From Gemmatimonadota bacterium (GTDB lineage: Bacteria > Gemmatimonadota > Gemmatimonadetes > Gemmatimonadales > Gemmatimonadaceae), in assembly GCA_025362095.1 (NCBI GenBank), contig JANYIJ010000173.1:1-32889 (forward strand): DNA of 32,889 nucleotides. Reading direction: 5' to 3'. Position 1 is the stretch's first letter; every line of letters starts with the position of its first letter. The translations under genes and the position numbers were made by a program. This document shows, piece by piece, positions 1 through 9,737 of the stretch. Under the pieces are notes generated by a model that worked only from the letters and a program-made list of their open reading frames with translations, did not search any database and was not told where the DNA came from.

Positions 1-1167
1 GCGGCAGTGGGCGCGCCGACGCTGCGCGCGGTGCGCACATGGGGTGGCGACCGCCCCGACCGGCTCGAACTCGCGATGGCGCGACACGCCGCCCCATTCA
101 CGGCGTGCGACACCTCAAGTGACGACGTCGCGCTCATCGCGTTCACCTCGGGGACGACCGGCGTGCCCAAGGGATGCATGCACTTTCATCGCGACGTGAT
201 GGCGATGTGCAACGGTTTCGCTGCGCAGGTGCTGCGCATCGGGCCGGCCGACCGGTGCATCGGCACGCCGCCGATCGCGTTCACATTCGGACTCGGCGGC
301 CTGCTCTGTTTTCCGCTCGCCGCGCGCGCAAGTACGGTGTTGTTGGAGCGCGCAACGCCGGAGACGTTGCTCACCGCCATCGCGGAAACGGCGGCGACGA
401 TCACGTTCACGGCGCCGAGCTTCTATCGACAGATGGCGCTGCAGATCGGCGCCCACGCCGCGCGATTCAGCACCGGTTCACTGCGCGCGAGCGTGTCAGC
501 CGGCGAAGCACTTCCCGACGCGACGCGCACGCTCTGGCGCGACACGACCGGCGTGGAGCTGTGTGATGGCATCGGTGCGACGGAGCTGATCCACATCTTC
601 ATCGCGGCGGCGGGCGACGACGTCCGGCCGGGCGCGATCGGCCGCGCCGTGCCGGGGTATGAGGTGGCGGTGCTGGACGACGATCTGCGTCCCGTCGCGA
701 ACGGCACGGTGGGACGACTCGCCGTGCGCGGTCCAACGGGGTGCCGCTATCTCGACGATCGGCGACAGACCGCGTATGTGCAGGGCGGCTGGAACCTCAC
801 TGGCGATGCCTGCGTGATGGATGACGACGGCTACGTGTTCTTCCGGGCGCGCACGGACGATCTTATCATCTCGTCAGGCTACAATATTGGCGCACCGGAA
901 GTTGAGGCCGCTGTCCTTCAGCACGAGGCCGTGATGGAGTGCGCGGTGGTCGGTGTGCCGGATCTCGAACGCGGACAGGCTGTGAAAGCTTTCGTCGTAG
1001 TGAAGCCGGGCCACGAGGGCACCCACGCACTGGCCCGCGAAATACAAGACCACGTGAAAGCGACGATCGCGCCGTACAAATATCCGCGCCACGTCGAGTT
1101 CGTGGCCTTGCTTCCCAAAACCGACACCGGCAAACTGCAACGCTTCCGCCTGAAGGAGATCCCGTGA
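1..1167 (+). CDS. AMP-dependent acyl-CoA synthetase/ligase, benzoate-CoA or 2-aminobenzoate-CoA ligase-like; 5' end truncated by the window edge
   Basis: Open frame from the window start; AMP-binding motif AFTSGTTGVPKGCMHFHRD, GDACVMDDDGYVFFRARTDDLIISSGYNIGAPEVE, C-terminal PKTDTGKLQRFRL. Confidence 0.88.
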   Translation, partial: AAVGAPTLRAVRTWGGDRPDRLELAMARHAAPFTACDTSSDDVALIAFTSGTTGVPKGCMHFHRDVMAMCNGFAAQVLRIGPADRCIGTPPIAFTFGLGGLLCFPLAARASTVLLERATPETLLTAIAETAATITFTAPSFYRQMALQIGAHAARFSTGSLRASVSAGEALPDATRTLWRDTTGVELCDGIGATELIHIFIAAAGDDVRPGAIGRAVPGYEVAVLDDDLRPVANGTVGRLAVRGPTGCRYLDDRRQTAYVQGGWNLTGDACVMDDDGYVFFRARTDDLIISSGYNIGAPEVEAAVLQHEAVMECAVVGVPDLERGQAVKAFVVVKPGHEGTHALAREIQDHVKATIAPYKYPRHVEFVALLPKTDTGKLQRFRLKEIP

Positions 1168-1568
1168 TCCATCGTACGCTGCAACCCGACGGCTGGCCGC
1201 GGCCTCGCGGATATGCGCATGGCATTTCTGCGACTGGCCGGCAGGTGTACGTCGCCGGACAGATCGGTTGGGATGCGGCAGGACGACTGGCGGGCGACGA
1301 TTTCGTCTCGCAGGCGCGTCAAGCGCTGCGCAACGTCCTCGCTGTGCTTGCCTGTGATGGCGCTCGCGCCGATCATATCGTCCGTCTCACGTGGTACGTC
1401 GTCGATCGCACGGAATACCTCGAGTGCGGGGCGACGCTCGGCGAAGCGTATCGCGAATTGATGGGAACGCACTATCCGGCGATGACCGCCGTGCAGGTGA
1501 CCGCGCTGATGGAATCCGGCGCATTGGTGGAGATCGAGGCGACGGCCGTCGTGCCCGATCTGAGATAA
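1164..1568 (+). CDS. RidA/YjgF/YER057c/UK114 family protein
   Basis: GTG start in a GTGA overlap with the upstream stop; product MIHRTLQPDGWPRPRGYAHGISATGRQVYVAGQIGWDAAGRL...AVQVTALMESGALVEIEATAVV is typical of RidA. The ORF track shows it inside the longer 939..1568 frame. Confidence 0.85.
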   Translation: MIHRTLQPDGWPRPRGYAHGISATGRQVYVAGQIGWDAAGRLAGDDFVSQARQALRNVLAVLACDGARADHIVRLTWYVVDRTEYLECGATLGEAYRELMGTHYPAMTAVQVTALMESGALVEIEATAVVPDLR

Positions 1569-1606
1569 TTCTGGCTTCGTCGTTCTGCCCCCTTTGGAGA
1601 TCCCGT

Positions 1607-4516
1607 ATGCGCCGCTCCTCAGCTATTTCGCGATTCGCGCTGCTCGCGTCCGCGCTGTTTCTGCTTGCCCCACTCGAGAGCGCGACAGCGCAAGCGCTCA
1701 AAGTTCTGAACCTGCCCGACTACGGTCGCTGGAACCGCATCACATCATCGGGCCTCTCGCCCGATGGAAAATGGATGAGCTACGCATACCAGCCCAACGA
1801 GGGCGACGCGACGCTGTTCGTGAAACAGCTCGACGGTGACAAAGTCTTCTCGATTCCCATTGGCTCCGCGCCGGCGCCTGCCGACGGCGCAGCCGGTGGA
1901 GGCGGTGGACGCGGTGGCGCTGGTGGCGGTGTGCAGTTCTCCGATGACTCGCGTTTCGTTGTGTACTACGTGAACCCGCCGGAGGCGGCCGGCCGCGGCG
2001 GCGCGGGCGGCGCGGGCGGAGGTCGCGGTGGTCGCGGGGGCGCTCCCGCAGGCGGCGCTCCAGCCGGCGCGGCGCGCCCGGTTCGTCGGCTGGAAGTGCT
2101 CGATGTCACGACCGGCGAAAAATACCCCGTGCCGAACGCGAACTCGTTCAAGTTTGCGAAAGGATCCGCGTGGCTCGCCGTGCGTCTGAACAAGGCGCCG
2201 GCCGACACAGCGTTCAAGGGATCTGATCTGGTGCTGCGCGATCTCAAGAACTCCACCACGCGCAACGTTGGCAACGTTAATCTCTACGAGTTTGACGAGA
2301 GCGGCCGGATGCTCGCGTACACGGTTGATGCCGCGGGACATTTCGGAAACGGCGTGTATCTCATGAATCTCACGGGCGGCGAGACGCGCGAACTGAACAG
2401 CTCCGCGCTCGAGTACGACCAGCTCGCATGGAGCGACGACGGCGCGGGACTCGTCGTGCTGCGCGGAGAAAAATCGCGCGAGATGAAGCAGCGCGACAAC
2501 GCAATGCTCGCGTGGACCGGTGTCGGAACGTCGAATGCGAAACAGCTCGTGCTCGAGCCAGCCAAGGACGTGTCGCTGAAAGGCATGGTCGTGAGCGAGT
2601 ACACCGCGCCGCGCTTCAGCAAAGATGGTTCGCGGATTTTCATCGGCATCAAGGAGCAGGAGGCGGAAGTCGCCGCCGCCGATTCGCTCAAGGCGAACGT
2701 CGATGTGTGGCACTGGAAAGATCCCGAGCCGCAGACGGTGCAGGTCGTCCGCCTTCAGCAGGAACGGCGCGCGACGCTCCCCGCTGCGTACCTCGTTGGA
2801 TCGCAGAAAGTCGTGCGACTCGGCGACGACGACATGCGCACCGCGACAACGACAGCGAATGGCAAGTGGGCACTGGGACGTAACGACGTTTCCTACCGGG
2901 GGACGGTCGAATGGGGCGCATCGCGCGCGGACATGTATCGCGTGAACACGGAGACGGGCGAACGCACGTTGATCGACAAGACGCTGTCGCGCACGATGGG
3001 CACATCACCCGACAGCAAGTGGTTCCTGTATTTGAAGGACAAGAAGGTTCGCGCGTTCAATCTCGAGAGCGCGAAGACTGTCGATATCGACGCGGGGCCG
3101 GCGAAGAGCTTCATCAATGAAGACGACGATCATCCGTACGAGCTGCCTGTGTGGGGCGTCGGCGGATGGTCCAAGGACGGAAACTCCGTTCTCCTCTACG
3201 ACAAGTTCGACGTGTGGCAACTCTCGCTCACGGGCGGGAAGCCGGTGAATCTCACCGCTGGCGCAGGTCGCGCTCAGCAGATCCAGTTCCGCGTCGTGCG
3301 GCTCACAGCCGGTGGCGGGCGTGGCGGACGCGGCGGCGGTGGCCGCGGCGGCGCTGCGGCGGGCGAAGATGAGGGACTCGATCTCTCGAAGCCTGTTCTT
3401 CTCTCAGCGTACGGCGATCGCACCAAGAAGAGCGGCTACTGGCAGGTGACGGCGGGGCAGGTTCCCAGGCCGCTGCTCTACGCCGACAAAGAAATCGGCG
3501 GTGTCCAGAAAGCCGAGAGCGCCGATCGCGTGATGTTCACGCAACAGACGTTCAACGAATTTCCGGATTTCTGGGTGAGTGATCCGACGTTCGCGGCGCC
3601 GCGCAAAATCACGGACGCGAATCCTATCATCAAGGAATACGCGTGGGGTTCGAAAGTTCTGATCGATTTCACGAACAGCAAAGGGAAAAAACTTCAGGGC
3701 ACGCTCACGCTCCCCGCAGGGTATCAGCCGGGCAAGAAGTATCCGATGCTCGTGTATTTCTATGAGATCATGTCGAACACGCATCACAACTTCTCGATGC
3801 CGACGTTCGACGACCGCCCGCAGATGTCGACGTACGCGAGCAACGGCTATCTCGTGTTTCAGCCCGACGTTGTCTATGAGATTGGCAAACCCGGAACGTC
3901 GGCGGTGGATTGCGTGACGAGCGGCGTGAAAAAGGTCATCGAGCTCGGCTACGCGGATCCAAAGCACATCGGATTGCAGGGGCACAGCTGGGGCGGCTAT
4001 CAATCGTCGTACATCGTCACGCAGACGGACATGTTCGCGGCCGTGGTCACGGGCGCTCCGCCGACGAACCTGATCAGCTTCTACGACGAGTTGTACAAGC
4101 AGACCGGCACCGTGCAGCAGGGCATCATGGAAGTCGGGCAGGTGCGCATGGGCGCGAACGTGACGCCGTGGAATTCGCACGATCTATACGAGCAGCAGTC
4201 GCCTGTGTACAACGTGCAGAAAATCAAGACGCCGTTCATGATCCTGCAGGGCACGGCTGACGGCGCCGTGGACTGGGATCAGGGCCTCGAGTTCTTCAAT
4301 GCGGCGCGGCGCAACGGGAAGGAAGTGATTTTCCTCTCATATCCGAATGAGCCGCATCATTTGGCAATCAAGGAAAACCAGAAGGATTTCCAGATCCGCA
4401 TGAAACAGTACTTCGATCACTACCTGCAGGGTGCGCCTGCGCCGCCGTGGATGGTTGAAGGAGTTCCGCAGACGAAAAAAGGAACGCCGAACCAGCTCGT
4501 GACGCCCAAGCCGTAG
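1607..4516 (+). CDS. Secreted S9 family (prolyl oligopeptidase-type) peptidase with N-terminal beta-propeller and glycine-rich insertions
   Basis: ATG at 1607 followed by a signal peptide (MRRSSAISRFALLASALFLLAPLESATAQA); nucleophile motif GHSWGGYQSS; downstream Asp (GTADGAVDWDQG) and His (NEPHHL). Confidence 0.9.
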   Translation: MRRSSAISRFALLASALFLLAPLESATAQALKVLNLPDYGRWNRITSSGLSPDGKWMSYAYQPNEGDATLFVKQLDGDKVFSIPIGSAPAPADGAAGGGGGRGGAGGGVQFSDDSRFVVYYVNPPEAAGRGGAGGAGGGRGGRGGAPAGGAPAGAARPVRRLEVLDVTTGEKYPVPNANSFKFAKGSAWLAVRLNKAPADTAFKGSDLVLRDLKNSTTRNVGNVNLYEFDESGRMLAYTVDAAGHFGNGVYLMNLTGGETRELNSSALEYDQLAWSDDGAGLVVLRGEKSREMKQRDNAMLAWTGVGTSNAKQLVLEPAKDVSLKGMVVSEYTAPRFSKDGSRIFIGIKEQEAEVAAADSLKANVDVWHWKDPEPQTVQVVRLQQERRATLPAAYLVGSQKVVRLGDDDMRTATTTANGKWALGRNDVSYRGTVEWGASRADMYRVNTETGERTLIDKTLSRTMGTSPDSKWFLYLKDKKVRAFNLESAKTVDIDAGPAKSFINEDDDHPYELPVWGVGGWSKDGNSVLLYDKFDVWQLSLTGGKPVNLTAGAGRAQQIQFRVVRLTAGGGRGGRGGGGRGGAAAGEDEGLDLSKPVLLSAYGDRTKKSGYWQVTAGQVPRPLLYADKEIGGVQKAESADRVMFTQQTFNEFPDFWVSDPTFAAPRKITDANPIIKEYAWGSKVLIDFTNSKGKKLQGTLTLPAGYQPGKKYPMLVYFYEIMSNTHHNFSMPTFDDRPQMSTYASNGYLVFQPDVVYEIGKPGTSAVDCVTSGVKKVIELGYADPKHIGLQGHSWGGYQSSYIVTQTDMFAAVVTGAPPTNLISFYDELYKQTGTVQQGIMEVGQVRMGANVTPWNSHDLYEQQSPVYNVQKIKTPFMILQGTADGAVDWDQGLEFFNAARRNGKEVIFLSYPNEPHHLAIKENQKDFQIRMKQYFDHYLQGAPAPPWMVEGVPQTKKGTPNQLVTPKP

Positions 4517-4575
4517 AGTTGAGCGACGCCTGCGGATTTCGATGATCAGGCGCCGGATGGGAACTACAACCGCAC

Positions 4576-4736
4576 CTGCTTAATCACGGATTTCACGGAT
4601 CAACGGCCGGATACTACAAAAACAAAACTATTGGGGGAACTGCCACTACGCCGGCGAGCGCAGTAGCAGTTCCCCCAAGTATTGTCGTTGCAGTTGTAGT
4701 ATCCGGCCGTCGATCGGTGAAATCCGTGTTAAGCAG
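4576..4736. repeat. Large nested imperfect palindrome (outer arms 4576-4619/4694-4736; inner arms 4631-4650/4659-4678)
   Basis: Outer arms CTGCTTAATCACGGATTTCACGGATCAACGGCCGGATACTACAA and TTGTAGTATCCGGCCGTCGATCGGTGAAATCCGTGTTAAGCAG are reverse complements with 2 mismatches and 1 indel. Inner arms TTGGGGGAACTGCCACTACG and CGCAGTAGCAGTTCCCCCAA pair with 2 mismatches. Confidence 0.9.
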
Positions 4737-4807
4737 TTCTGTTGCAGTTGCCGTATCCGATCGAATCTGCCGAGACGTATCAGGGGGAATCCGCGTTGAT
4801 CCGCAGA

Positions 4808-6247
4808 CTACGGAACCGTCTTCGCAACCGTCAGCATCTTCGTCAGCCGGTACAGAAACTCCTGGCCGTCGAAGTAGCTCTTCATGAGCATGCGCTCGTC
4901 GCGGCCGTGCGCGCGGACGTCTTCGGGATCACCCATCAATCCCGAGACGCCGTACGCCGGAATTCCGAGCACGCGGAACGGCGACGAGTCGGTCGCGCCC
5001 GTTCCCATGATCGGAACGACCGGGATGTTCCCGAACATTTGTTTGGTGACAGTCTCAACCGCACCCATCACCTCGGGAAGCAGTGGCGACGGCGCTGACG
5101 GACGCATCGCGGGCGCAGCGGAAACTTCAATCGCCGTGTCCGCGATCGCCCTCACGATCTGTGCGCGCACATCTGCCGGATCTGTGTTCGGCAGCATGCG
5201 GCAGTTGATCGTCGCGCTCGCCGTTTGCGGTAGCGCATTGGTCGCATGACCGCCGGTGAGCATCGTCGCGACGCACGTGGTGCGCAGCGTCGAGTTGTAG
5301 CGCGGATCGCGGCCGGACACCGCCGCTGACGCCGCGAGATCGTTCGGATTCCTGAGCAACGCGCGCATCGCGGCGGCGACGTCGGGACTCTCGATCGCCG
5401 CGGTGTGCTCGAAGTACGAGCGCGTCACCTCGTTGAACTGCACGGGGAAGTTGAAGTGCGAGAAGCGCACGAGGCCTTCGGACAATTCATAGATGGCGTT
5501 GTCGGGGCGCGGCACCGACGAGTGTCCGCCTCTGTTTTTTGCGGTGATGGTGAAGTTGGCGAATACTTTTTCGGTGGCCTGCACGTTGTTGAGAAACGGC
5601 TTGCCGTCCCGGAGCGATCCGCCGCCGCCCTCGTTGATCACGTACGCGGCATCGACCAGCTCGCGATGGTTCGCGATCAGCCAGCGCACGCCGTTGCAAC
5701 AGCCGCCCTCTTCATCGGCGGTGAGCGCGACGATGATGTCGCGATCCGGCACGTAGCCTTCTTTCTTGAGCCGGATGATGTTCGCGGCGAAAATCGACGC
5801 CATCGCTTTGTCGTCCGACGTTCCGCGTGCGTAAAAATATCCGTCGCGCTCGAGGAACTTGAACGGATCGAGATCGGGCGACCAATCGCTCTTCAGCGCT
5901 TCGACCACGTCGAGATGTGCGAGCAGGAGCAACGGTCTTGGCGCGGTCGCGCCGCCTCGCCCGTGGTAACGCAGCACGACGTTGAACTTCTCCGGCTTCA
6001 CGCCGCCGAGGAAAATATCGCCCTCGGCGAAGCCTGCGTCGCGGTAGCGCTTGGCGATTTGCTGCGCGGCGATCGTGGTGCCCGCCGTCATCACTGACGT
6101 GTTTGTTTCGAGCAGCTCTTTGTAGATGTCGCGAGCGGCCTGCTGGTTCGGAGTGAGCGGCGCCTGCTGCGCGCGCACCCGCGCGACGCCGGCGAAAGAC
6201 ATGGCGAGCGCGAGCGTTGCGAGGCGAATGAACGATGAAGCGCGCAT
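4808..6247 (-). CDS. Secreted M20/M25/M40-type metallopeptidase
   Basis: Signal peptide MRASSFIRLATLALAMSFAGVARVRA; motifs LLLLAHLDVVEA, ARGTSDDKAMASIFAANIIRLKKEGY, ALTADEEGGCCNGVRWL typical of M20. The longer ORF-track start at 6391 extends upstream of the signal peptide. Confidence 0.88.
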   Translation of the reverse strand: MRASSFIRLATLALAMSFAGVARVRAQQAPLTPNQQAARDIYKELLETNTSVMTAGTTIAAQQIAKRYRDAGFAEGDIFLGGVKPEKFNVVLRYHGRGGATAPRPLLLLAHLDVVEALKSDWSPDLDPFKFLERDGYFYARGTSDDKAMASIFAANIIRLKKEGYVPDRDIIVALTADEEGGCCNGVRWLIANHRELVDAAYVINEGGGGSLRDGKPFLNNVQATEKVFANFTITAKNRGGHSSVPRPDNAIYELSEGLVRFSHFNFPVQFNEVTRSYFEHTAAIESPDVAAAMRALLRNPNDLAASAAVSGRDPRYNSTLRTTCVATMLTGGHATNALPQTASATINCRMLPNTDPADVRAQIVRAIADTAIEVSAAPAMRPSAPSPLLPEVMGAVETVTKQMFGNIPVVPIMGTGATDSSPFRVLGIPAYGVSGLMGDPEDVRAHGRDERMLMKSYFDGQEFLYRLTKMLTVAKTVP

Positions 6248-6405
6248 CTCTGACTCCGGTTTGGCTGGTGGATCGATCAAGCTACGCCAAAGGTTTCCCT
6301 GTCGAGAAATCACATGACAGAAACATGACGGGTCAACATTATTAAAAGTGGTATCGTAGTCTCTCATTCCCCCGCAATGCGATTCCCCCATCGTCTGACA
6401 AGGCT

Positions 6406-9400
6406 ATGCCACGCACACGTATTCTCGCAGTACTGGGCGGCGCGACGGTTCTCCTCAGCGCCGCCGCGCAAGCGCAAACAATCGACTCCGCCTCAATCGC
6501 CGGCATGAAATGGCGTGAGCTCGGACCCGCGATCTTCGAAGGCCGCACATCCGACGTCGTCGGAATCCCCGGTCCTTCCAAAACGCTTTTCGCCGCAACA
6601 GCCGGCGGCGGCGTTTGGAAGACGATGAACAATGGCATCACCTGGCGGCCGGTGTTCGACGACAAGCGCGTCGTCTCGCTCGGCATGCTCGCGATCGCGC
6701 CGTCGGATACGCAGCAGGTGTGGCTCGGCACTGGTGAGCCCAACTCGCGCAACACGATCGAGGCCGGCGCTGGCATCTACAAGTCGACCGACGGCGGAAT
6801 TCACTGGACCTTCATGGGTCTAGAGAAGACGCAGCACATCGGCCGCGTCGTCGTGCACCCGCGCGATCCGAACACGGTTTACGTCGCGGCGCTCGGCGCC
6901 GCGTGGAAGTCGAACGCAGATCGCGGTCTCTACAAGACGACCGACGGCGGCACGACCTGGAAGCTGATCAAGTTCATCAGCGACAAGGCCGGGTTTGTTG
7001 ACGTCGCGATGGATCCGCGCGATCCGAATCACCTCTACGCAGCCGCATGGGAGCGCCTGCGCACGCCGTACTCGCTGAAGAGCGGCGGGCCGGGCTCAGG
7101 ACTCTGGACGTCGACGGACGCCGGCGCGACATGGACCGAAATCAAGGGCGGCGGTTTCCCGGAAGGCGTAAAGGGCCGCATCGGGCTCGCCATCGCGCTG
7201 AGCGATCCAAATTACATCTACGCTGAAGTCGAAGCAGCGGCGCCCACCAAGGACGGCAGCTACGTCCCGAGCCGCAATCCGGAAGGCACTGGACTCTACC
7301 GCTCGACGGACGCAGGCAAGATGTGGACGCGCATGAACACCGCCGACACGCGCCCGTTCTATTACTCGCAGGTGCGTGTCGATCCGAAGAATCGCGATCG
7401 CGTCTATTTCTCGTCGACGCAGATCCAGGTTTCCGATGACGGAGGCAAGACTGCACGGCCCGCAGCGCAGCAGGTGCACGTCGACGATCACGGGCTTTGG
7501 ATCGATCCGAATGATCCGGAGCGCTTTGTGCTTGCGAACGACGGCGGCATCTCGATTACGTTCGACAAGGGCGGAAATTTCATTCAGACGACGAACCTTC
7601 CGGTCGGACAGTTCTACGAGATTTCGTACGACAACGCGGTTCCATACAACGTGTGCTCAGGCGCGCAGGACAACGGCGCGTGGTGCGGCCCGAGCCGCCG
7701 CAAAGCGGGCGGAGTGCCGAATGCGTACTGGCAGACGATTTCCGGCGGCGACGGTTTCTACACGGCGCAGGATCCGACAGACCCGAGCATCGTCTATGGT
7801 GAATCGCAGGGCGGCAACGCGTCGCGGCTGAACCTGAAGACCGGCGAGCGGATGAACTTCGCGAAGCCGTCGTGGCAGGACCGCTACAAGTGGTGGGAGG
7901 ATTCGATCGCTGTCGTGCGCGGCGATCCGCTCAAGGCCGAGACCAAGCCGATGACCACCGCGCTGAATGCGCTGAAGGCGCAGCAGAAGCAGGATTCGAT
8001 CGACCTCTCGCTGCGCTTCAACTGGAACTCGCCGTATTTCCTCTCGCCGCACAATCCGTCGGTGATCTACTTCGCCGGCAACCGTGTGCTGAAGTCGATG
8101 AAGCGCGGCGAAGATTTCCAGCTGATTTCGCCGGACCTCTCCAAGAAGCAGTGGGCCAAGATCGACACCTCCGTCACGTGGACGGGTGGCGTCACGATCG
8201 ACGCGACGGGCGCCGAGACGTTCGGCACCGTGGTCGCGCTGATGGAATCGTATGTGAAGCCGGGGCTGCTCTATGCCGGCACCGACGACGGCAACGTCTG
8301 GAAGACGCACAATGACGGCGCGTCGTGGGAAAATCTCACCACGCACTTCCCGGGACTGCCGACCGATTCGTGGGTCTCGCGCATCGAGCCTTCGCATTTC
8401 GACACGCTGACGTTCTACGTGACGTTCGAAGACCATCGCGTCAACGACTTCACGCCGTATGTGTACGCGACGAACGACGGAGGAAAGACGTTCCGCTCGA
8501 TCGTGAGCGATCTCCCGAAGGATGGAGTCGCGGATTTCGTGCACGTGATTCGTGAGGATCCGTTCAATCGCGATCTGCTGTTCGTCGGTACGTCGCTGAG
8601 CGTCTATGCGTCGATCGATCGCGGCGCGCACTGGACGAAGTTCGCGTCGAACCTTCCGTCGGTCGCAGTCTACGATCTCAAGATTCATCCGCGCGATCAC
8701 GAGCTGATGGCCGCGACACACGGTCGCAGTCTGTGGGCGGTGGATATCGTGCCGATCGAGCAGTACACGGCCAAGACGCTCACCGCGTCGGCCGCGTTGT
8801 TCGAGCCGAAGACCGCGCTGCAGTACGGTGAAGGTCCGACGCTTTCCGCGCAGGGCAACGGCAACGCGCAGCAGTTCTTCTCGGTGGCGAGCCCGCCGTA
8901 CGGCGCGGAGATCTCGTATCGTCTCGCGACCGCGGCGAGCGGACCAGTTCGCATTTTCGTGAGCGATGCGCGCGGTGACACGCTCGCAACGCTCAACGGC
9001 TCGGGAACGGCCGGCGTGCACACGGTGGTTTGGAATTTCCAGGGTGCGCGTCGCGTGGCGCCGGTTGTGGAAATGCTCTCCGCGTCGGAACGCCGCGACA
9101 GCATTCTGAAGGCGGTTCGCGCGCCGATGGTTCTCGATTCACTGAAGAAGGCTGGATTCGATACCGTCGCGGTGGCGAGAGTGCGCACGCTGCTGAGCGC
9201 GACGGCTCCGGCGCCGCAGGGCGGGCGCGGCGGCGGCGGTGGAGGTGGTGGTGGCGGCCGCGGCACGATCAACTGCGACCATCCGATGACGCAGTGGGAA
9301 CCGTTCTGCGCGCGTCCGGGTGAGGGCGAAGCGGGTGGCGGCGGCGGCGGTGGTGGTTTCGGACGCGGAGGTGCGGGACCGGAGTCGGCCAACGTCGTGA

Positions 9401-9636
9401 AGATCTACGGCATCATCGGGCTGAAGGCGCCGGGTGGTGGGGGTCGCGGCGGTGGTGGTGGGGGCGGACGCGGCGGCGCAGCAGGCCGCGGGTCCGTGGT
9501 CGCGGGCACGGGTGAATATCTCGTGACGATGACGGTCGGGGGGCAGACGTTCAAGCAGGTCTTGAAAGTCGAGCGCGTGACTGGAGTAGATGATTCGGCG
9601 AATCAATTCGGCGGGGTGCCGGAAAAGCAGCCATAG
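6406..9636 (+). CDS. Sortilin/VPS10 or BNR-repeat-type beta-propeller protein, secreted, with glycine-rich C-terminal linkers
   Basis: Signal peptide MPRTRILAVLGGATVLLSAAAQAQ; repeated S/TTDGGxTW blades (KSTDGGIHWTF, KTTDGGTTWKL, TSTDAGATWTE, ATNDGGKTFRS). Confidence 0.88.
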   Translation: MPRTRILAVLGGATVLLSAAAQAQTIDSASIAGMKWRELGPAIFEGRTSDVVGIPGPSKTLFAATAGGGVWKTMNNGITWRPVFDDKRVVSLGMLAIAPSDTQQVWLGTGEPNSRNTIEAGAGIYKSTDGGIHWTFMGLEKTQHIGRVVVHPRDPNTVYVAALGAAWKSNADRGLYKTTDGGTTWKLIKFISDKAGFVDVAMDPRDPNHLYAAAWERLRTPYSLKSGGPGSGLWTSTDAGATWTEIKGGGFPEGVKGRIGLAIALSDPNYIYAEVEAAAPTKDGSYVPSRNPEGTGLYRSTDAGKMWTRMNTADTRPFYYSQVRVDPKNRDRVYFSSTQIQVSDDGGKTARPAAQQVHVDDHGLWIDPNDPERFVLANDGGISITFDKGGNFIQTTNLPVGQFYEISYDNAVPYNVCSGAQDNGAWCGPSRRKAGGVPNAYWQTISGGDGFYTAQDPTDPSIVYGESQGGNASRLNLKTGERMNFAKPSWQDRYKWWEDSIAVVRGDPLKAETKPMTTALNALKAQQKQDSIDLSLRFNWNSPYFLSPHNPSVIYFAGNRVLKSMKRGEDFQLISPDLSKKQWAKIDTSVTWTGGVTIDATGAETFGTVVALMESYVKPGLLYAGTDDGNVWKTHNDGASWENLTTHFPGLPTDSWVSRIEPSHFDTLTFYVTFEDHRVNDFTPYVYATNDGGKTFRSIVSDLPKDGVADFVHVIREDPFNRDLLFVGTSLSVYASIDRGAHWTKFASNLPSVAVYDLKIHPRDHELMAATHGRSLWAVDIVPIEQYTAKTLTASAALFEPKTALQYGEGPTLSAQGNGNAQQFFSVASPPYGAEISYRLATAASGPVRIFVSDARGDTLATLNGSGTAGVHTVVWNFQGARRVAPVVEMLSASERRDSILKAVRAPMVLDSLKKAGFDTVAVARVRTLLSATAPAPQGGRGGGGGGGGGGRGTINCDHPMTQWEPFCARPGEGEAGGGGGGGGFGRGGAGPESANVVKIYGIIGLKAPGGGGRGGGGGGGRGGAAGRGSVVAGTGEYLVTMTVGGQTFKQVLKVERVTGVDDSANQFGGVPEKQP

Positions 9637-9652
9637 CAGCACGACTGAACTG

Positions 9653-9688
9653 AACGCTCTCACCTGACACCGCTCTGGTGAGAGCGTT
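9653..9688 (+). terminator. Possible Rho-independent-type terminator hairpin after the beta-propeller gene
   Basis: AACGCTCTCACC (9653-9664) and GGTGAGAGCGTT (9677-9688) are a perfect 12-bp inverted repeat with a 12-nt loop, followed by a weak T tract (TAGTTTAA). Confidence 0.6.
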
Positions 9689-9737
9689 TAGTTTAAGCGC
9701 ATCAGACGTTCACCTCGCTCTCTATCCCGACAGCCAA

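Noticed and set aside
1391-1606. N-terminal extension of the S9 peptidase ORF (1391 start)
   Set aside because: Overlaps the RidA gene in another frame; the signal peptide starts at the ATG at 1607.
4517-4807. Palindrome ends considered as insertion-sequence terminal repeats
   Set aside because: No transposase ORF between or near the arms; only about 74 nt lies between the outer arms.
6248-6405. Divergent promoter between the M20 peptidase and beta-propeller genes
   Set aside because: A TTGACC is visible on the minus strand but no convincing -10 element at correct spacing; not called.
7657-9021. 454-aa minus-strand ORF antisense to the beta-propeller gene
   Set aside because: Arg/His-rich low-complexity translation typical of the antisense frame in GC-rich coding DNA; the plus frame has clear family motifs.
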